Positions 17,468-26,744 of a stretch of DNA of 64,000 bases are shown piece by piece. The stretch spans positions 1 to 64,000 of the forward strand of contig NZ_JAIETD010000054.1 of assembly GCF_019745455.1 (NCBI RefSeq), read 5' to 3'. Positions within the stretch are counted from its first letter, which is position 1. Every line of letters starts with the position of its first letter. Under the pieces are notes generated by a model. That model was given only the letters and a program-made list of their open reading frames with translations. It did no database searches and had not been told where the DNA came from. Position numbers and translations under genes: made by a program. This DNA comes from Methylobacterium sp. Its GTDB lineage: Bacteria > Pseudomonadota > Alphaproteobacteria > Rhizobiales > Beijerinckiaceae.

Positions 17468-18850
17468 GTGAGCCATCAGGCACCCGCGACCAGCCGCAGC
17501 GTCCTCGCCCTCGCGCTGCCGATGACGCTCGCCCATGTGACGACGCCGCTTCTCGGCCTCGTCGGGGCGACGGTGATCGGACGTCTCGGGGATGCCGCTC
17601 TCCTCGGCGCGATGGCACTCGGCGCCGTCATCTTCGATGCGATCTTCTGGTCGTTCGGCTCGTTGCGCATGGCGACCGCCGGGCTGACGGCCCAGGCCGT
17701 CGGAGCCCGCGATAACGCCGAGGTCGACCGCACCCTCGCCCGGGCCCTGGCGGCGGCCTGCCTCGTGGGCCTCGTCATGGTCCTGGCGCAGGTCCCGCTC
17801 GCCTCGGCGGCCTTCAGGCTGAGCGGGGCGAGCCCGGAGGTCATCGCCGGGCTCTCCACCTATTTCCATATCCGGATCTTCGCGGCGCCTTTCACCCTGG
17901 CGAACTATTCGATCCTCGGCTCGGTGCTCGGGCGCGGCCGGACCGATCTCGGCCTGCTGATTCAGGTCGCGATCAACCTCGTCAACATCGCCCTGACGTT
18001 GCTCCTCGTCCTCGGCGCGGACATGAGCGTGGCCGGAGCCGGCCTCGCGACCCTGATCGCCGAGGCTGCCGGGACCGGTTTCGGCCTCCTCGTCCTGGCG
18101 CGGCTCGGCTCGCACCCGTTCCGCGTGCCGCTCGCGGCGGTGCGCGACCCGCTCGCGCTGGCGCGGATGCTCAGCGTCAACGCCGACGTCATGATCCGCA
18201 CCCTGCTCCTTGTCGCCTCCATCGTGATCTTCTCGGTGCTCGGCGCCCGCTCCGGAGACGTGACGCTCGCCGCCAATGCCGTTCTGTGGAATCTCTTCCT
18301 CGTCGGCGGCTTCTTCCTAGACGGCTTCGCCACCGCCGCCGAAACGCTATGCGGCCAGGCTGTCGGTGCCCGCGACGAGGCGCGGTTCCGCCGGGCGGTG
18401 GCATTGAGCCTCGCCTGGTGCCTCGCCTTCGGGGGCGCCATCTCCGGTGTGTTCCTGATCGGTGGCGACCATTTCATCGATACGGTGACGACGAATTCCG
18501 AGGTGCGGGAGATGGCCCGGCAGTTCCTGGTGCCGGCGGCCCTCGCGCCGCTCATTGCGGCACTGCCCTTCGCCTTCGATGGAATCTATATCGGCGCGAC
18601 GTGGACTCGCGCGATGCGCAACCTGATGCTCGCCGCGACGCTGGCGTACGGCGCCGTGCTCCTCGCCGGGCAGGGGGCGGGCTGGGGCAATGGCGGCCTC
18701 TGGTTCGCCTTCCTCGGCTTGCTCGGCGCCCGCGGCCTCGGGCAGGCGCTGGCCTATCCCGGCCTCGTCAGGCGGACCTTCGCGGGCTCACGCCCGCTTG
18801 TAGCGGCCGGCGGAGGCGCGGACCTTCGCCTGGGCGGACACGACGCTTAG
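17468..18850 (+). CDS. MATE-family efflux transporter (DinF-like)
   Basis: A 460-residue membrane protein with about twelve hydrophobic helices in two similar halves. The first helix (ALPMTLAHVTTPLLGLVGATVIGRLGD) and MATAGLTAQAVGARD, mirrored by AAETLCGQAVGARDEARFRRA in the second half, mark the DinF branch of the MATE superfamily, which exports drugs or metabolites using Na+ or H+ gradients. The start is GTG at 17468; the first internal ATG would cut into helix 1. The last 63 bases overlap the convergent DUF2336 gene. Confidence 0.88.
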   Translation: MSHQAPATSRSVLALALPMTLAHVTTPLLGLVGATVIGRLGDAALLGAMALGAVIFDAIFWSFGSLRMATAGLTAQAVGARDNAEVDRTLARALAAACLVGLVMVLAQVPLASAAFRLSGASPEVIAGLSTYFHIRIFAAPFTLANYSILGSVLGRGRTDLGLLIQVAINLVNIALTLLLVLGADMSVAGAGLATLIAEAAGTGFGLLVLARLGSHPFRVPLAAVRDPLALARMLSVNADVMIRTLLLVASIVIFSVLGARSGDVTLAANAVLWNLFLVGGFFLDGFATAAETLCGQAVGARDEARFRRAVALSLAWCLAFGGAISGVFLIGGDHFIDTVTTNSEVREMARQFLVPAALAPLIAALPFAFDGIYIGATWTRAMRNLMLAATLAYGAVLLAGQGAGWGNGGLWFAFLGLLGARGLGQALAYPGLVRRTFAGSRPLVAAGGGADLRLGGHDA

Positions 18851-19810
18851 GCTCTGGAACGCCCGCATGACGTCGTGCATCATCTCGGGCGGCGGCTCGC
18901 GCCCGGTCTTCGCCACCACGAAGCTCGACAGAATGCGCCAGCCGAAACGGACCGACCGGACGATGGGCAGGAGTGCCTCGAAGCTTCCGGCCTCATAGGC
19001 TTCGATCGTCATCTCGCTCGGGATTCCGGCGAGACGGGACAAGGCCACCAAGCCTTCCATGGTCCGCCCCGTCTTGACCCAGCCGATGATGACGCCCTCG
19101 TCGATGTCGACCCGTCGCGCCTGATTGCTGACGAAGACCTCCGCGGCCAGCATGGCGTCGCTGCGCGCAGCCACGGGCTTCGTCGGCAGCGGCTCGGCCG
19201 CGTGGGCACGTGCGAAGGTGGCGAGCCGCGCGCGCAACTCCGGCGGCAGGTCGGCTCGTTTGGCGAGAACCGGTCCGAGGGTGGCATCGGAGAAGGCTCT
19301 TTCGCCGAGGGCCAGGAAACCTTGCGGGGAGAACCGGGCGCCGGCATTCGCCGCCAGCTGTTTGACGACCTCGCCATCACCGCGCTTCGCGAGAAGGTCG
19401 GAGACCTTCGGACTAAGGACCTTGCGCCGTGCCACGGCGAGGAGGTGACCTTGACCGCGCTCCGCCGCGACGATGGCGAGATCACCTTCGACGAGCCGTC
19501 CTGAACGCGAGAGGACCGGCCGTGCGACCGACAAGACGGTATCGAGGGCGAGATCGCGCACGACGCTGCGCGGAGCGTTGGGAATGTCGGCGAGCCGCTC
19601 GGAGAGATCTGCGCGCGCGCTGTCCTCCATGGTTCGTGCGAGATGGAGGATCACGACATCGAAGGCATCGACCTGCTCGTCGCCCAGGCGCGCGGCTTCG
19701 TCGGTGAAGAGGTTCGTCAGGCCGCGCAGCATCTCCTCGCGCCGGCCGAGCCCGCCGCGGATGGCCGAAGCCTCGAGGTCCGTGAGAAGCGAAGCGAACG
19801 GGGCCGCCAT
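18788..19810 (-). CDS. DUF2336 domain-containing protein
   Basis: A 340-residue, largely helical soluble protein. Its regular helical repeats (for example ADIPNAPRSVVRDLALD, ITP-free segments with paired Leu and Ala, and the central DGEVVKQLAANAGARFSPQG) match the DUF2336 family, which is common in alphaproteobacteria and often annotated without function. There is no signal peptide or membrane helix. ATG 19810 was taken as start because the preceding in-frame residues lack family character. It is convergent with the MATE gene, with a 63-base overlap. Confidence 0.78.
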   Translation of the reverse strand: MAAPFASLLTDLEASAIRGGLGRREEMLRGLTNLFTDEAARLGDEQVDAFDVVILHLARTMEDSARADLSERLADIPNAPRSVVRDLALDTVLSVARPVLSRSGRLVEGDLAIVAAERGQGHLLAVARRKVLSPKVSDLLAKRGDGEVVKQLAANAGARFSPQGFLALGERAFSDATLGPVLAKRADLPPELRARLATFARAHAAEPLPTKPVAARSDAMLAAEVFVSNQARRVDIDEGVIIGWVKTGRTMEGLVALSRLAGIPSEMTIEAYEAGSFEALLPIVRSVRFGWRILSSFVVAKTGREPPPEMMHDVMRAFQSLSVVSAQAKVRASAGRYKRA

Positions 19811-19965
19811 GGGCTCAGGATTCTCCCATCTGGGGGTAATGCCTCGGCTCCCCGTCATCGATCTTCACCGTGAAGGACAACGTTTAAGGGACCCTCACGA
19901 AACGCGGATCGCGGCTGCCGATGCGACGCGAGTGACGAGGCGGCAGGCGGAGCGAAAGCTCGCCG

Positions 19966-20319
19966 TCACAGGGGAGATCCCGCGAGAGCAATCCCGACCC
20001 GGTCTGCGTCGGAGCTGGCGCGGCCATGGGCATAGATGGTTGCTTCGAGGTCTGCGAGGGCAGCCAGCAGGTGTGTCCGACCCACTTTGTTGGGGCCGGC
20101 GCTTGTCCGCTGCTCGACTGCAATGAGCTTGTCGGCTCCCTCATAGATCGTGCGCCGAGCCCCCACGATTGTAGGATGCGGCTCGACGAAGCGTGTCGCG
20201 CCATCGAGCCATCGCATCAGGGCGTCGGCGAGGCCTTCCTCGCCGGGAGGGTGGCTCACGATAAGATCGCGCACGCTCTGAAACGTTCTGAAAATGTCTT
20301 TGCGGAGCTGTGTCATCAT
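19966..20319 (-). CDS. Hypothetical protein
   Basis: A 117-residue soluble, mostly helical protein that I do not recognise. It begins MMTQLRKDIFRTFQSV. The composition is ordinary for this genome and the frame uses GC-rich third positions, which supports it being coding. Two adjacent ATG codons (20319 and 20316) could start it. It stands alone, divergent from the lyase gene, with a 276-base gap in which no clear element was seen. Confidence 0.55.
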   Translation of the reverse strand: MMTQLRKDIFRTFQSVRDLIVSHPPGEEGLADALMRWLDGATRFVEPHPTIVGARRTIYEGADKLIAVEQRTSAGPNKVGRTHLLAALADLEATIYAHGRASSDADRVGIALAGSPL

Positions 20320-20595
20320 CAGTCGCCCATCCGGATATGCCGCCCGCTGTCAGTGGCGAGGCATCCCTTTTGGACCACGCTCTCGCAACGCCATCTCTCT
20401 GGCGCCGACCCGCTCATCGTCGCATGTCTTGATTAAGTTCCAGTTTGCGTCGCCGGCGGCAGGGGAGGGCCCTGGTTTCGCGAACCGATGACGACCTGGT
20501 TGCAGACCGGCTGGATCGATACCGTTTTCGGCGTTCCGCAGGTGCCTCGGCAGGCTCGTTGCTTTAGGTTCCCACCGCCATACAGGAAATTGCCA

Positions 20596-21480
20596 ATGTC
20601 CGACCTGCGCCTTCGCCGAAGCGTCCTCTACATGCCCGGTTCCAATGCACGGGCGCTGGAGAAGGCGAAGACGCTGCAGGCGGATTCGCTGATCCTCGAC
20701 CTTGAGGACGCGGTCGGGCCGGACGAGAAGGTCCTCGCCCGCGAGCAGGTCTGCGCCGCCTGCAAGGAAGGCGGTTATGGAAACCGTGAGCTCGTGATCC
20801 GAGTCAACGCTCCGCAGACGCCCTGGGGCGAGGCCGACCTCAAGGCGGCCATCGAAGCGCGACCAGACGCCATCCTGATGCCGAAGGTCTCCTCGCCGGC
20901 GGTGCTAGAGAGCATCGCCAATCATCTCGAAGCCCTCGATGCTCCCGAGACCATCGCGATCTGGGCGATGATCGAGACGCCGGCCGCCATCCTCAACATC
21001 CAGGAGATCGCCAAGGCACGGCGGGACCGGCGCACGCGGCTGACCTGCTTCGTCCTCGGGACCAACGATCTCGCCAAGGATACCTGGGCGCAGCTCGTCC
21101 CGGGCCGCGTGCCGATGCTCCCCTGGATGATGTTCACTCTAGCCGCCGCCCGCGCCGAGGGCCTGACCATCTTGGACGGTGTCTGGAACGACATCGCCGA
21201 CGTCGAGGGCTGCCGCATCGAGTGCCGCCAGGCGCGCGACCTCGGCTTCGACGGAAAGACCCTGATCCATCCCAACCAGCTCGAGCCCGCCAACACCTCC
21301 TTCGCCCCGACCGAGGAAGAGGTCCGCCGCGCCACTCTCGTCATCGAGGCCTTCGACAAGCCCGAGAACGCCAAGCGCGGCGCCATCAAGGTCGAGGGCC
21401 GCATGTACGAGCGCCAGCATATCGGCATGGCGCGCCGCGCCGTGAACTGGCACGAGGCGATCGCCGCGAAGGGGTATTAG
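20596..21480 (+). CDS. HpcH/HpaI aldolase / CitE-like CoA-ester lyase
   Basis: A 294-residue TIM-barrel enzyme of the citrate lyase beta / malyl-CoA lyase superfamily, which cleaves or hydrolyses 3-hydroxyacyl-CoA esters such as malyl-CoA or citramalyl-CoA. Family marks are RRSVLYMPGSN at the N-terminus, LILDLEDAV with metal-binding acids, ELVIRVNAP with the catalytic arginine, AMIETPAAI with a metal-binding glutamate, and FDGKTLIHPNQ near the end. It differs from the serine-cycle malyl-CoA lyase MclA in its N-terminus and length, so I call it CitE-like rather than mclA. ATG 20596 has AGGAAA upstream; the longer frame from 20488 is unlikely. Confidence 0.85.
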   Translation: MSDLRLRRSVLYMPGSNARALEKAKTLQADSLILDLEDAVGPDEKVLAREQVCAACKEGGYGNRELVIRVNAPQTPWGEADLKAAIEARPDAILMPKVSSPAVLESIANHLEALDAPETIAIWAMIETPAAILNIQEIAKARRDRRTRLTCFVLGTNDLAKDTWAQLVPGRVPMLPWMMFTLAAARAEGLTILDGVWNDIADVEGCRIECRQARDLGFDGKTLIHPNQLEPANTSFAPTEEEVRRATLVIEAFDKPENAKRGAIKVEGRMYERQHIGMARRAVNWHEAIAAKGY

Positions 21481-21518
21481 CGAATTCCGCCTCTCCCGCG
21501 CCCGGTCGAGGTTTGCCG

Positions 21519-22193
21519 ATGACTATTCCATCCTTCACGATCCGCCGTCTCGGACCGGCTGACCTCACCGAGATCCGCGCCCTGAACGCCATGTTCGGCG
21601 AGGCGTTTTCCGATCCGGCGACCTATGGGGATGCTCCCCCCGACGATGCCTATTTCCAAGGCCTGCTCGCCAAGGACCATATCGCGGTTCTCGTGGCGCT
21701 GGCGGAGGGCCGGATCGTCGGCGGGCTCGTCGCCTACGAGTTCGACAAGTTCGAGCGGGCGAGGCGGGAGGTCTACATCTACGATCTGGCCGTCGCGGCC
21801 GGATATCGGCGTCAGGGTATCGCCACGGCCCTGATCGCGCGGCTAGGCGAACTCGCAGCGAGCAGGGGGGCCTGGGTCATGTCCGTCCAGGCCGATCACG
21901 GCGACGAGCCAGCGATCGCCCTCTATGGCAAACTCGGCGAGCGCGAAGATGTGCTGCATTTCGACATCGCGGTGGGAACGTGGGGTCGCGCGCTGACCCC
22001 GGCAGATGGTCGAGCAGGGCCAGACCAGGTGCACTCTGCTCACGGTCCGTGCCGAGAGCCTGATCAGACAGGCAGCTTGGCGAGTTCCGCCGCGTCGCGG
22101 CCGACGACCGCCCTCAGGCTTGCGGCGCCTTCCGCACGGAGGCGCGCGACGAGTCCGGCCTTGATCGAACCGACGAGGCCCGGCCCGGAATAG
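21519..22193 (+). CDS. GNAT acetyltransferase, AAC(3)-I-like, with unusual C-terminal extension
   Basis: A 224-residue N-acetyltransferase. The acetyl-CoA-binding motif is RRQGIATAL at about 97-105, preceded by EVYIYDLAV and followed by [28 protein letters not shown], which is close to the aminoglycoside 3-N-acetyltransferase type I pattern. Drug resistance is not implied. That family normally ends at about residue 152, just after HFDI. Here the frame runs on for some 70 residues of low-complexity character and overlaps the 3' end of the opposite-strand pyrD by 130 bases, as if the original stop had been lost. Confidence 0.8.
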   Translation: MTIPSFTIRRLGPADLTEIRALNAMFGEAFSDPATYGDAPPDDAYFQGLLAKDHIAVLVALAEGRIVGGLVAYEFDKFERARREVYIYDLAVAAGYRRQGIATALIARLGELAASRGAWVMSVQADHGDEPAIALYGKLGEREDVLHFDIAVGTWGRALTPADGRAGPDQVHSAHGPCREPDQTGSLASSAASRPTTALRLAAPSARRRATSPALIEPTRPGPE

Positions 22194-23143
22194 ACCAGCG
22201 CTGAGTACAGCTGCAGCAACGAGGCACCGGCGCGGATCTTGGTCCAGGCGGCCTCGGCCGAGTCGATGCCGCCGACGCCGACCAGGGGGATCGTGTCGCC
22301 GACACGCAGATAGGTCTCGGCCAGAAGCCTGGTTGCAGCGCCGAAGAGAGGACGACCGGAGAGCCCTCCAGTCTCCCTCGCCAGATCGGCCTCTGAGAGG
22401 CTTGCTGGGCGCGCGATCGTCGTATTCGAGACGACGAGGCCCTGAATGCCGCGCCGCAAGGCCGTAGCCGTCATCGCGTCGAGGGCGTCGAGGGTGATGT
22501 CCGGGGCGATCTTGAGGAGGATGGCGGTAGCCGGCTGGACGTCGTCGCGGGCAGCCACGACGCGAGCCAACAATTCGTCGAGGAAGGCCTCGCCCTGAAG
22601 GTCGCGCAGTCCTGGCGTGTTGGGCGAGGAAACGTTGACGGTGATGAAATCCACGAGGGGCGCCAGCGTGGTCGTGCAGGCGACGTAGTCGGCGAGACGA
22701 TCCGTCGATTCCTTGTTGGCACCGATATTGACGCCGACGAGGCCGGGCCGTCCGCGTCGGACGGCGAGGCGCCGGGACACGACGTCGAGGCCCTCGCTGT
22801 TGAGTCCGAAACGGTTGATGACGGCGCCGTCCCGGGCGAGGCGGAAGACCCGCGGGCGCGGGTTGCCGGGCTGAGGCTTCGGGACCACGCCGCCGACCTC
22901 GACGAAGCCGAAGCCGAGCCCGAGCAGGGCGTCGGGAACTTCCGCCCCCTTGTCGAAGCCCGCCGCGAGGCCGACCGGGTTGGGGAAGCTGCGTCCGATG
23001 CACTCGACAGCGAGTGAGGCATGGTCCGGCGCCGTCGCGAGCGGCGGCATCAGCTTGAGAGCGCGCAGTGTCAGGTTATGCGCGGTCTCGGCATCCAGGC
23101 CGTGGAGGATGGGCTTGGCGAAGGGGAAGAGCGCGCCGATCAT
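22064..23143 (-). CDS. pyrD: Dihydroorotate dehydrogenase (quinone), class 2
   Basis: A 359-residue FMN enzyme that oxidises dihydroorotate to orotate and passes electrons to quinone, the fourth step of pyrimidine synthesis. The N-terminal helix pair ([19 protein letters not shown]) that docks to the membrane marks class 2. Other marks are [12 protein letters not shown], the NRFGLNSEG loop, [14 protein letters not shown] with the catalytic serine, LKIAPD, VSNTT and [12 protein letters not shown] for FMN phosphate. The start ATG at 23143 overlaps the stop of the DUF952 gene (ATGA). CarA and carB of the same pathway are also in the window. Confidence 0.95.
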   Translation of the reverse strand: MIGALFPFAKPILHGLDAETAHNLTLRALKLMPPLATAPDHASLAVECIGRSFPNPVGLAAGFDKGAEVPDALLGLGFGFVEVGGVVPKPQPGNPRPRVFRLARDGAVINRFGLNSEGLDVVSRRLAVRRGRPGLVGVNIGANKESTDRLADYVACTTTLAPLVDFITVNVSSPNTPGLRDLQGEAFLDELLARVVAARDDVQPATAILLKIAPDITLDALDAMTATALRRGIQGLVVSNTTIARPASLSEADLARETGGLSGRPLFGAATRLLAETYLRVGDTIPLVGVGGIDSAEAAWTKIRAGASLLQLYSALVYSGPGLVGSIKAGLVARLRAEGAASLRAVVGRDAAELAKLPV

Positions 23144-23514
23144 GCCTTCGCGCCTTCTTCGATGGAGGCAGGGAAGACAGTGACGGGGAAGACATGGCGG
23201 CCATCCGGTCCGATTGGCAACGGGTCTACCGACCGCACCGCCGAGAGCGGCAGGGTGCCGTAGAGATGCGGGAACAGGTCGCCCCCGCGCGATGGCTCGT
23301 AGCGGAGTGCGGGTCCGAGCGAATCGGCATCCACGGCGACGAGCAGCAGGTCGTCGATGCCTGCGAAATGTCGCGCTGCGGTCTCGATGGCCTGAGCGGC
23401 GGTCGAGAAATGAATGTAGCCGTCCGAGAGATCGATCGCCGCCCCACGGAAGATCCCCTCGGCTTCGGCCTCTTGCCACGGCGCACGCGGGCAGATCTTG
23501 TAGATGAGGGGCAT
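23140..23514 (-). CDS. DUF952 family protein
   Basis: A 124-residue soluble protein. It begins [20 protein letters not shown] and contains [16 protein letters not shown] and FPHLYGTLP, the conserved segments of DUF952, a family with an ADP-ribosyltransferase-like fold but no established role. It overlaps pyrD by four bases (ATGA), so the two are probably translationally coupled. In Rhizobiales a DUF952 gene next to pyrD is a familiar arrangement. Confidence 0.85.
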   Translation of the reverse strand: MPLIYKICPRAPWQEAEAEGIFRGAAIDLSDGYIHFSTAAQAIETAARHFAGIDDLLLVAVDADSLGPALRYEPSRGGDLFPHLYGTLPLSAVRSVDPLPIGPDGRHVFPVTVFPASIEEGAKA

Positions 23515-23612
23515 TGCAGATCCTCGCGGAGACACGCCGAAAGCCGATTCTTCAGCCCGCGATAGTGTGGGTCGTCGCAGCCTGCAACATCAGGAACAGG
23601 GGGCGGTAAAGA

Positions 23613-23632
23613 GCGGTTGCCTTTCGAACCGC
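23613..23632. promoter_or_regulatory. Inverted repeat before the S24 regulator, possible autoregulatory site
   Basis: GCGGTT (23613-23618) and AACCGC (23627-23632) form a perfect 6-bp inverted repeat with an 8-base spacer, about 65 bases before the regulator start. LexA-like proteins often repress themselves, which makes this a candidate operator. There is no further support. Confidence 0.3.
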
Positions 23633-23695
23633 CTAGTTCTAATTTCCTACATCTAGGCTGTGTGTCTCAACGTCATCCGTATCCCTGAGCCCGCC

Positions 23696-24328
23696 ATGCT
23701 GTCCCATGAGCAGATCTGGACCGCGATCGACAGGTTGGCCGAGCGCTACGGGCTCTCCGCCTCTGGCCTCGCCCGTCGCGCTGGTCTCGATGCAACGAGT
23801 TTCAACCGCTCCAAGCGGATCGGGCCGGACGGCCGCAAACGCTGGCCCTCCACCGAATCGGTGTCCAAGGTTCTGGCCGCGACCGGCGCCACTCTCGATG
23901 ACTTCCTGCGCCTGATCGAAGTGCGGGTCGGGCCGCAGCGCACCACAGTCCCGCTGGTCGGCATGACGCAGGCCGGCTCGGGCCGGCTCTTCACCGACGA
24001 GGGCATGCCGACGGGCGGTCCGGGCTGGGAGGAGATCGACTTTCCCGATCTGGGCGAGGACCGCGCCTTCGCCCTCGAAGTCCAGGGAGACTCGATGGAG
24101 CCGCTCTACCGCGACGGCGACGTGCTCATCGTCTCGCCCACCGCCAGCATCCGCAAGGGCGACCGGATCGTGGTCAGGCTCGAAGCGGGCGAGGTGCTCG
24201 CCAAGGAGCTCAAGCGGAAGACTGCCCGCACCATCGAGCTCGCCTCGCTCAACAACGACCATCCGGATCGGGTCGTGGCGGTGGGCGAGATCGCCTGGAT
24301 GGCGAGGGTGATGTGGGTGCGCCAGTAG
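23696..24328 (+). CDS. S24-family (LexA/CI-like) transcriptional regulator
   Basis: A 210-residue protein with an N-terminal helix-turn-helix (about 10-60, GLSASGLARRAGLDATSFNRSK) and a C-terminal S24 peptidase-like domain. The serine is S133 in QGDSMEPLY and the lysine K170 in VLAKELK, the Ser-Lys pair of LexA. An Ala-Gly bond at 93-94 (TQAGSG) sits where LexA relatives cleave themselves. Its targets are unknown; the DNA-binding part is not that of LexA itself, so a role in the main SOS response should not be assumed. ATG 23696 was chosen over an upstream GTG. Confidence 0.85.
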   Translation: MLSHEQIWTAIDRLAERYGLSASGLARRAGLDATSFNRSKRIGPDGRKRWPSTESVSKVLAATGATLDDFLRLIEVRVGPQRTTVPLVGMTQAGSGRLFTDEGMPTGGPGWEEIDFPDLGEDRAFALEVQGDSMEPLYRDGDVLIVSPTASIRKGDRIVVRLEAGEVLAKELKRKTARTIELASLNNDHPDRVVAVGEIAWMARVMWVRQ

Positions 24329-24401
24329 GGAATTTGGCCGGCACCGGCATTCGGTTTATCGATGCGCCGTTGAGGGGCGTCCCTGGGATGTCGGATCGAT
24401 C

Positions 24402-25529
24402 ATGGCCTTGCGCGCTGCCGAAGAGACGCCGGGGGGCCGCCGCGAGGCGGTCATGGGCCCTGACCTCGCCGCCCTCCTTGCTGCTTCGGCGGTGCCAGCG
24501 CTTCTGGTCGACCCGGCTGCCGGCGACATGCCGGTCCGTCTCGCCAACCCGGCCTTCCTTGCGCTCACCGGCTACGCCGCCGCCGATGTCCTCGATCATC
24601 CCATCCGGTTTCTGGTCGGCTCCCAGGCCGAACGCGACGCGCGCGGGGGTCTCGTAGCCCTCCTGAGCGAAGGCAGATCGACGGAGATCCTGGCCGCCCG
24701 CAAGGACGGCTCGACCTTCTGGGCCGAGCTCCTGCCGGCCGCTTCCGGGGGAGTGGAGGCGGGAACTCTTCATCTCATCCAGATCGTCGACATCACCCGC
24801 CGCCGCGACGCGGAGGCCGCACTGGCCCTATCGCGGCAGCGCGAGGCACTGGGGCTCCTTACCAACAGCGTCGCCCACGAGTTCAACAACTTCCTTCAGA
24901 TCCTGATCGGCTATATCGACGGCCTGAAGCGACGGCTCGGCGAACAGCCCGAACCCTTCATCCAGCGGGCGATCCTGCGCTCCACGGATGCGGCCGAGCG
25001 AGCAACGATCCTGACCCGGCAATTGCTGGCCTATTCCCGCCGCATCGCACCGGACGTGCGGCCGATCGATCTCGGCGCCGTTGTCACGGAGTTCGCCGAC
25101 ACGGTTCGGCCGACGCTTCCGGAGCGGATCACCCTCGTGGTCGAGACTTCGCCCGACTTGCCCGCCGCGATGAGCAACCCCACCCAGATCGAGTTCGCCC
25201 TCGCCCAGATCCTCGCCAACGCCTGCGAGGCGATGCCGCGCGGAGGAACCGTCACGGTCTCGACCTTTAAGACGGCGCCCATCGATTACGGCATGGCAAG
25301 GCCCGGTGACGGCACCGTCGGCATCGCTGTCGCCGATACCGGGCATGGCATGACGCCAGAGATGACAGGGCGGGCGCTGGCTCCCTTCGCCACCAGCCGC
25401 GAGGCAGGGCGCGGGACAGGCCTCGCCATCGTGCATGGATTGATGAAACGTCAGGGCGGGACCGTGGCGGTGGAAAGCCATCCCGACGAGGGAACGGTGG
25501 TCCGGCTCGTCTTTCCCGCGGTGCGCTGA
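24402..25529 (+). CDS. PAS-domain sensor histidine kinase
   Basis: A 375-residue cytosolic kinase. A PAS domain covers about 25-135 (LANPAFLALTGYAAADVLDHPIRFL, ending in the DITRRRDAE linker). The phospho-accepting histidine is H159 in SVAHEFNNFLQI. The ATPase part shows the N box QILANACEAM, the G1 box VADTGHGMT and the G2 box GRGTGLAIVHG. There are no membrane helices, so it probably senses an internal signal. No receiver domain or response regulator gene is next to it, making it an orphan kinase in this window. Confidence 0.88.
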   Translation: MALRAAEETPGGRREAVMGPDLAALLAASAVPALLVDPAAGDMPVRLANPAFLALTGYAAADVLDHPIRFLVGSQAERDARGGLVALLSEGRSTEILAARKDGSTFWAELLPAASGGVEAGTLHLIQIVDITRRRDAEAALALSRQREALGLLTNSVAHEFNNFLQILIGYIDGLKRRLGEQPEPFIQRAILRSTDAAERATILTRQLLAYSRRIAPDVRPIDLGAVVTEFADTVRPTLPERITLVVETSPDLPAAMSNPTQIEFALAQILANACEAMPRGGTVTVSTFKTAPIDYGMARPGDGTVGIAVADTGHGMTPEMTGRALAPFATSREAGRGTGLAIVHGLMKRQGGTVAVESHPDEGTVVRLVFPAVR

Positions 25530-25658
25530 CGCCGCGACGAACGATTAGCCATGCTACGGTGCAAACGTCCTTGCATGGACTAAAAACCGGCCTGGCACGT
25601 CACCATCTATGTATCGGCACTTCCGCCGGCACCGTTCGATCTTCGCAGAGGCGAAATC

Positions 25659-26663
25659 ATGCTCATGTCCACCTCGCGCTTCAAGCGCGCGGCCACCCTT
25701 CTGACCCTCGCAGCGTCGCTGGCTCTTGCCGCGCCGATCGTCGAGGCCCGTCCGGGCAGCAGCGGCGGAATGGGTTCGCGCGGTTCCAAGACCTACACCG
25801 CGCCGTCCGCGACCCCGACCGCGCCCGGTGCGGCGGCGCCGATCCAGCGCACGCAGACGCAGCCCGGCCCCGCCATGGGAAATCCCGGCATGAATCCGGC
25901 CGCGGCCCAGCGTCCGCGCTTCGGCGGCGGCTTCATGGCCGGCCTCCTCGGCGCCGGTCTGCTCGGTGCGCTCCTGGGTAGCGGCTTCCTCGGTGGGTTG
26001 GGCGGTATCGCCTCCTTCATAGGCCTGCTCCTCCAGGTCGGCCTCCTGGTGCTGATCGTCACCTTCGCGGTGCGCTGGTTCCGTCGCCGTCAGGCCGGTC
26101 CGGCTCCCGCCGCTTATGCCCGCGACTCCGCCGGCTCCGGCATGAATCCAGGTGGCATGAATCCAGGTGGCATGAATCCCGGCGGTATGAATCCCGGCGG
26201 CCTCAATGCCGGCGGGATGTCACCTCGCGGTCCCGGCATGGGCGCGGCTCCCGTGGCGGTCGGCAAGGTCGCCATCGGCCCCGGCGATTTCGAGAGCTTC
26301 GAGCTCGCCCTCAACGACGTTCAGGAGGCCTATGGCCGCGAGGATGTCGCCCGGCTCCGCACGCTCGCGACGCCGGAAATGGCCGGCTACTTCGAGGAGG
26401 AGCTTCGGGCGAATGAGCAGCGCGGCGTCGTCAACCGGATCTCAGGCGTAAAGCTCAACCAGGGCGACCTTTCGGAAGCCTGGAGCGAGGGTCAGACCGA
26501 GTACGCGACGGTCGCCATGCGTTACGCCATCACCGACGTCACCGTCGATCGTCGCACCAACGCGGTGGTGGAGACCGGCGAGCCGGAAGCGGTGGAGCTC
26601 TGGACCTTCGTCCGCCAGCGCGGCGGCCGCTGGCTGGTCTCGGCGATCCAGCAGGGACGCTGA
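25659..26663 (+). CDS. Tim44-like domain protein with signal peptide and MNPGG repeats
   Basis: A 334-residue exported or membrane protein. It has a signal peptide (residues 1-30, ending IVEARPG), a Gly/Pro-rich stretch and a glycine-rich hydrophobic region (about 92-140) with one or two membrane helices. Then come four MNPGG units plus a degenerate LNAGG, and a C-terminal Tim44-like domain (about 205-332; GPGDFESFELALNDVQEAY to GGRWLVSAIQQ). In bacteria this domain is found on envelope proteins of uncertain role. A clear terminator follows at 26688. Confidence 0.82.
   Translation: MLMSTSRFKRAATLLTLAASLALAAPIVEARPGSSGGMGSRGSKTYTAPSATPTAPGAAAPIQRTQTQPGPAMGNPGMNPAAAQRPRFGGGFMAGLLGAGLLGALLGSGFLGGLGGIASFIGLLLQVGLLVLIVTFAVRWFRRRQAGPAPAAYARDSAGSGMNPGGMNPGGMNPGGMNPGGLNAGGMSPRGPGMGAAPVAVGKVAIGPGDFESFELALNDVQEAYGREDVARLRTLATPEMAGYFEEELRANEQRGVVNRISGVKLNQGDLSEAWSEGQTEYATVAMRYAITDVTVDRRTNAVVETGEPEAVELWTFVRQRGGRWLVSAIQQGR
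26142..26216 (+). repeat. 15-bp coding tandem repeat in the Tim44-like gene
   Basis: Five units of 15 bases in register: two ATGAATCCAGGTGGC, then ATGAATCCCGGCGGT, ATGAATCCCGGCGGC and a diverged CTCAATGCCGGCGGG. They encode MNPGG four times and LNAGG once. Two units are identical, so the array may change length by slippage without shifting the frame. Confidence 0.9.
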
Positions 26664-26687
26664 GACTTAGCAATAGCGTGAGATCGA

Positions 26688-26718
26688 AGGCCGTCGGGGA
26701 AACCCGGCGGCCTTTCTC
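26688..26718 (+). terminator. Rho-independent terminator of the Tim44-like gene
   Basis: An 11-bp stem, AGGCCGTCGGG (26688-26698) with CCCGGCGGCCT (26703-26713), carries a GAAA tetraloop and one G-T pair. TTTCTC follows on the plus strand. It lies between convergent genes; the stem could also slow transcripts arriving from rsmA, but the T-run favours the plus strand. Confidence 0.88.
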
Positions 26719-26744
26719 ATGTCAGGCCGCCCTGATGGAAGCCT

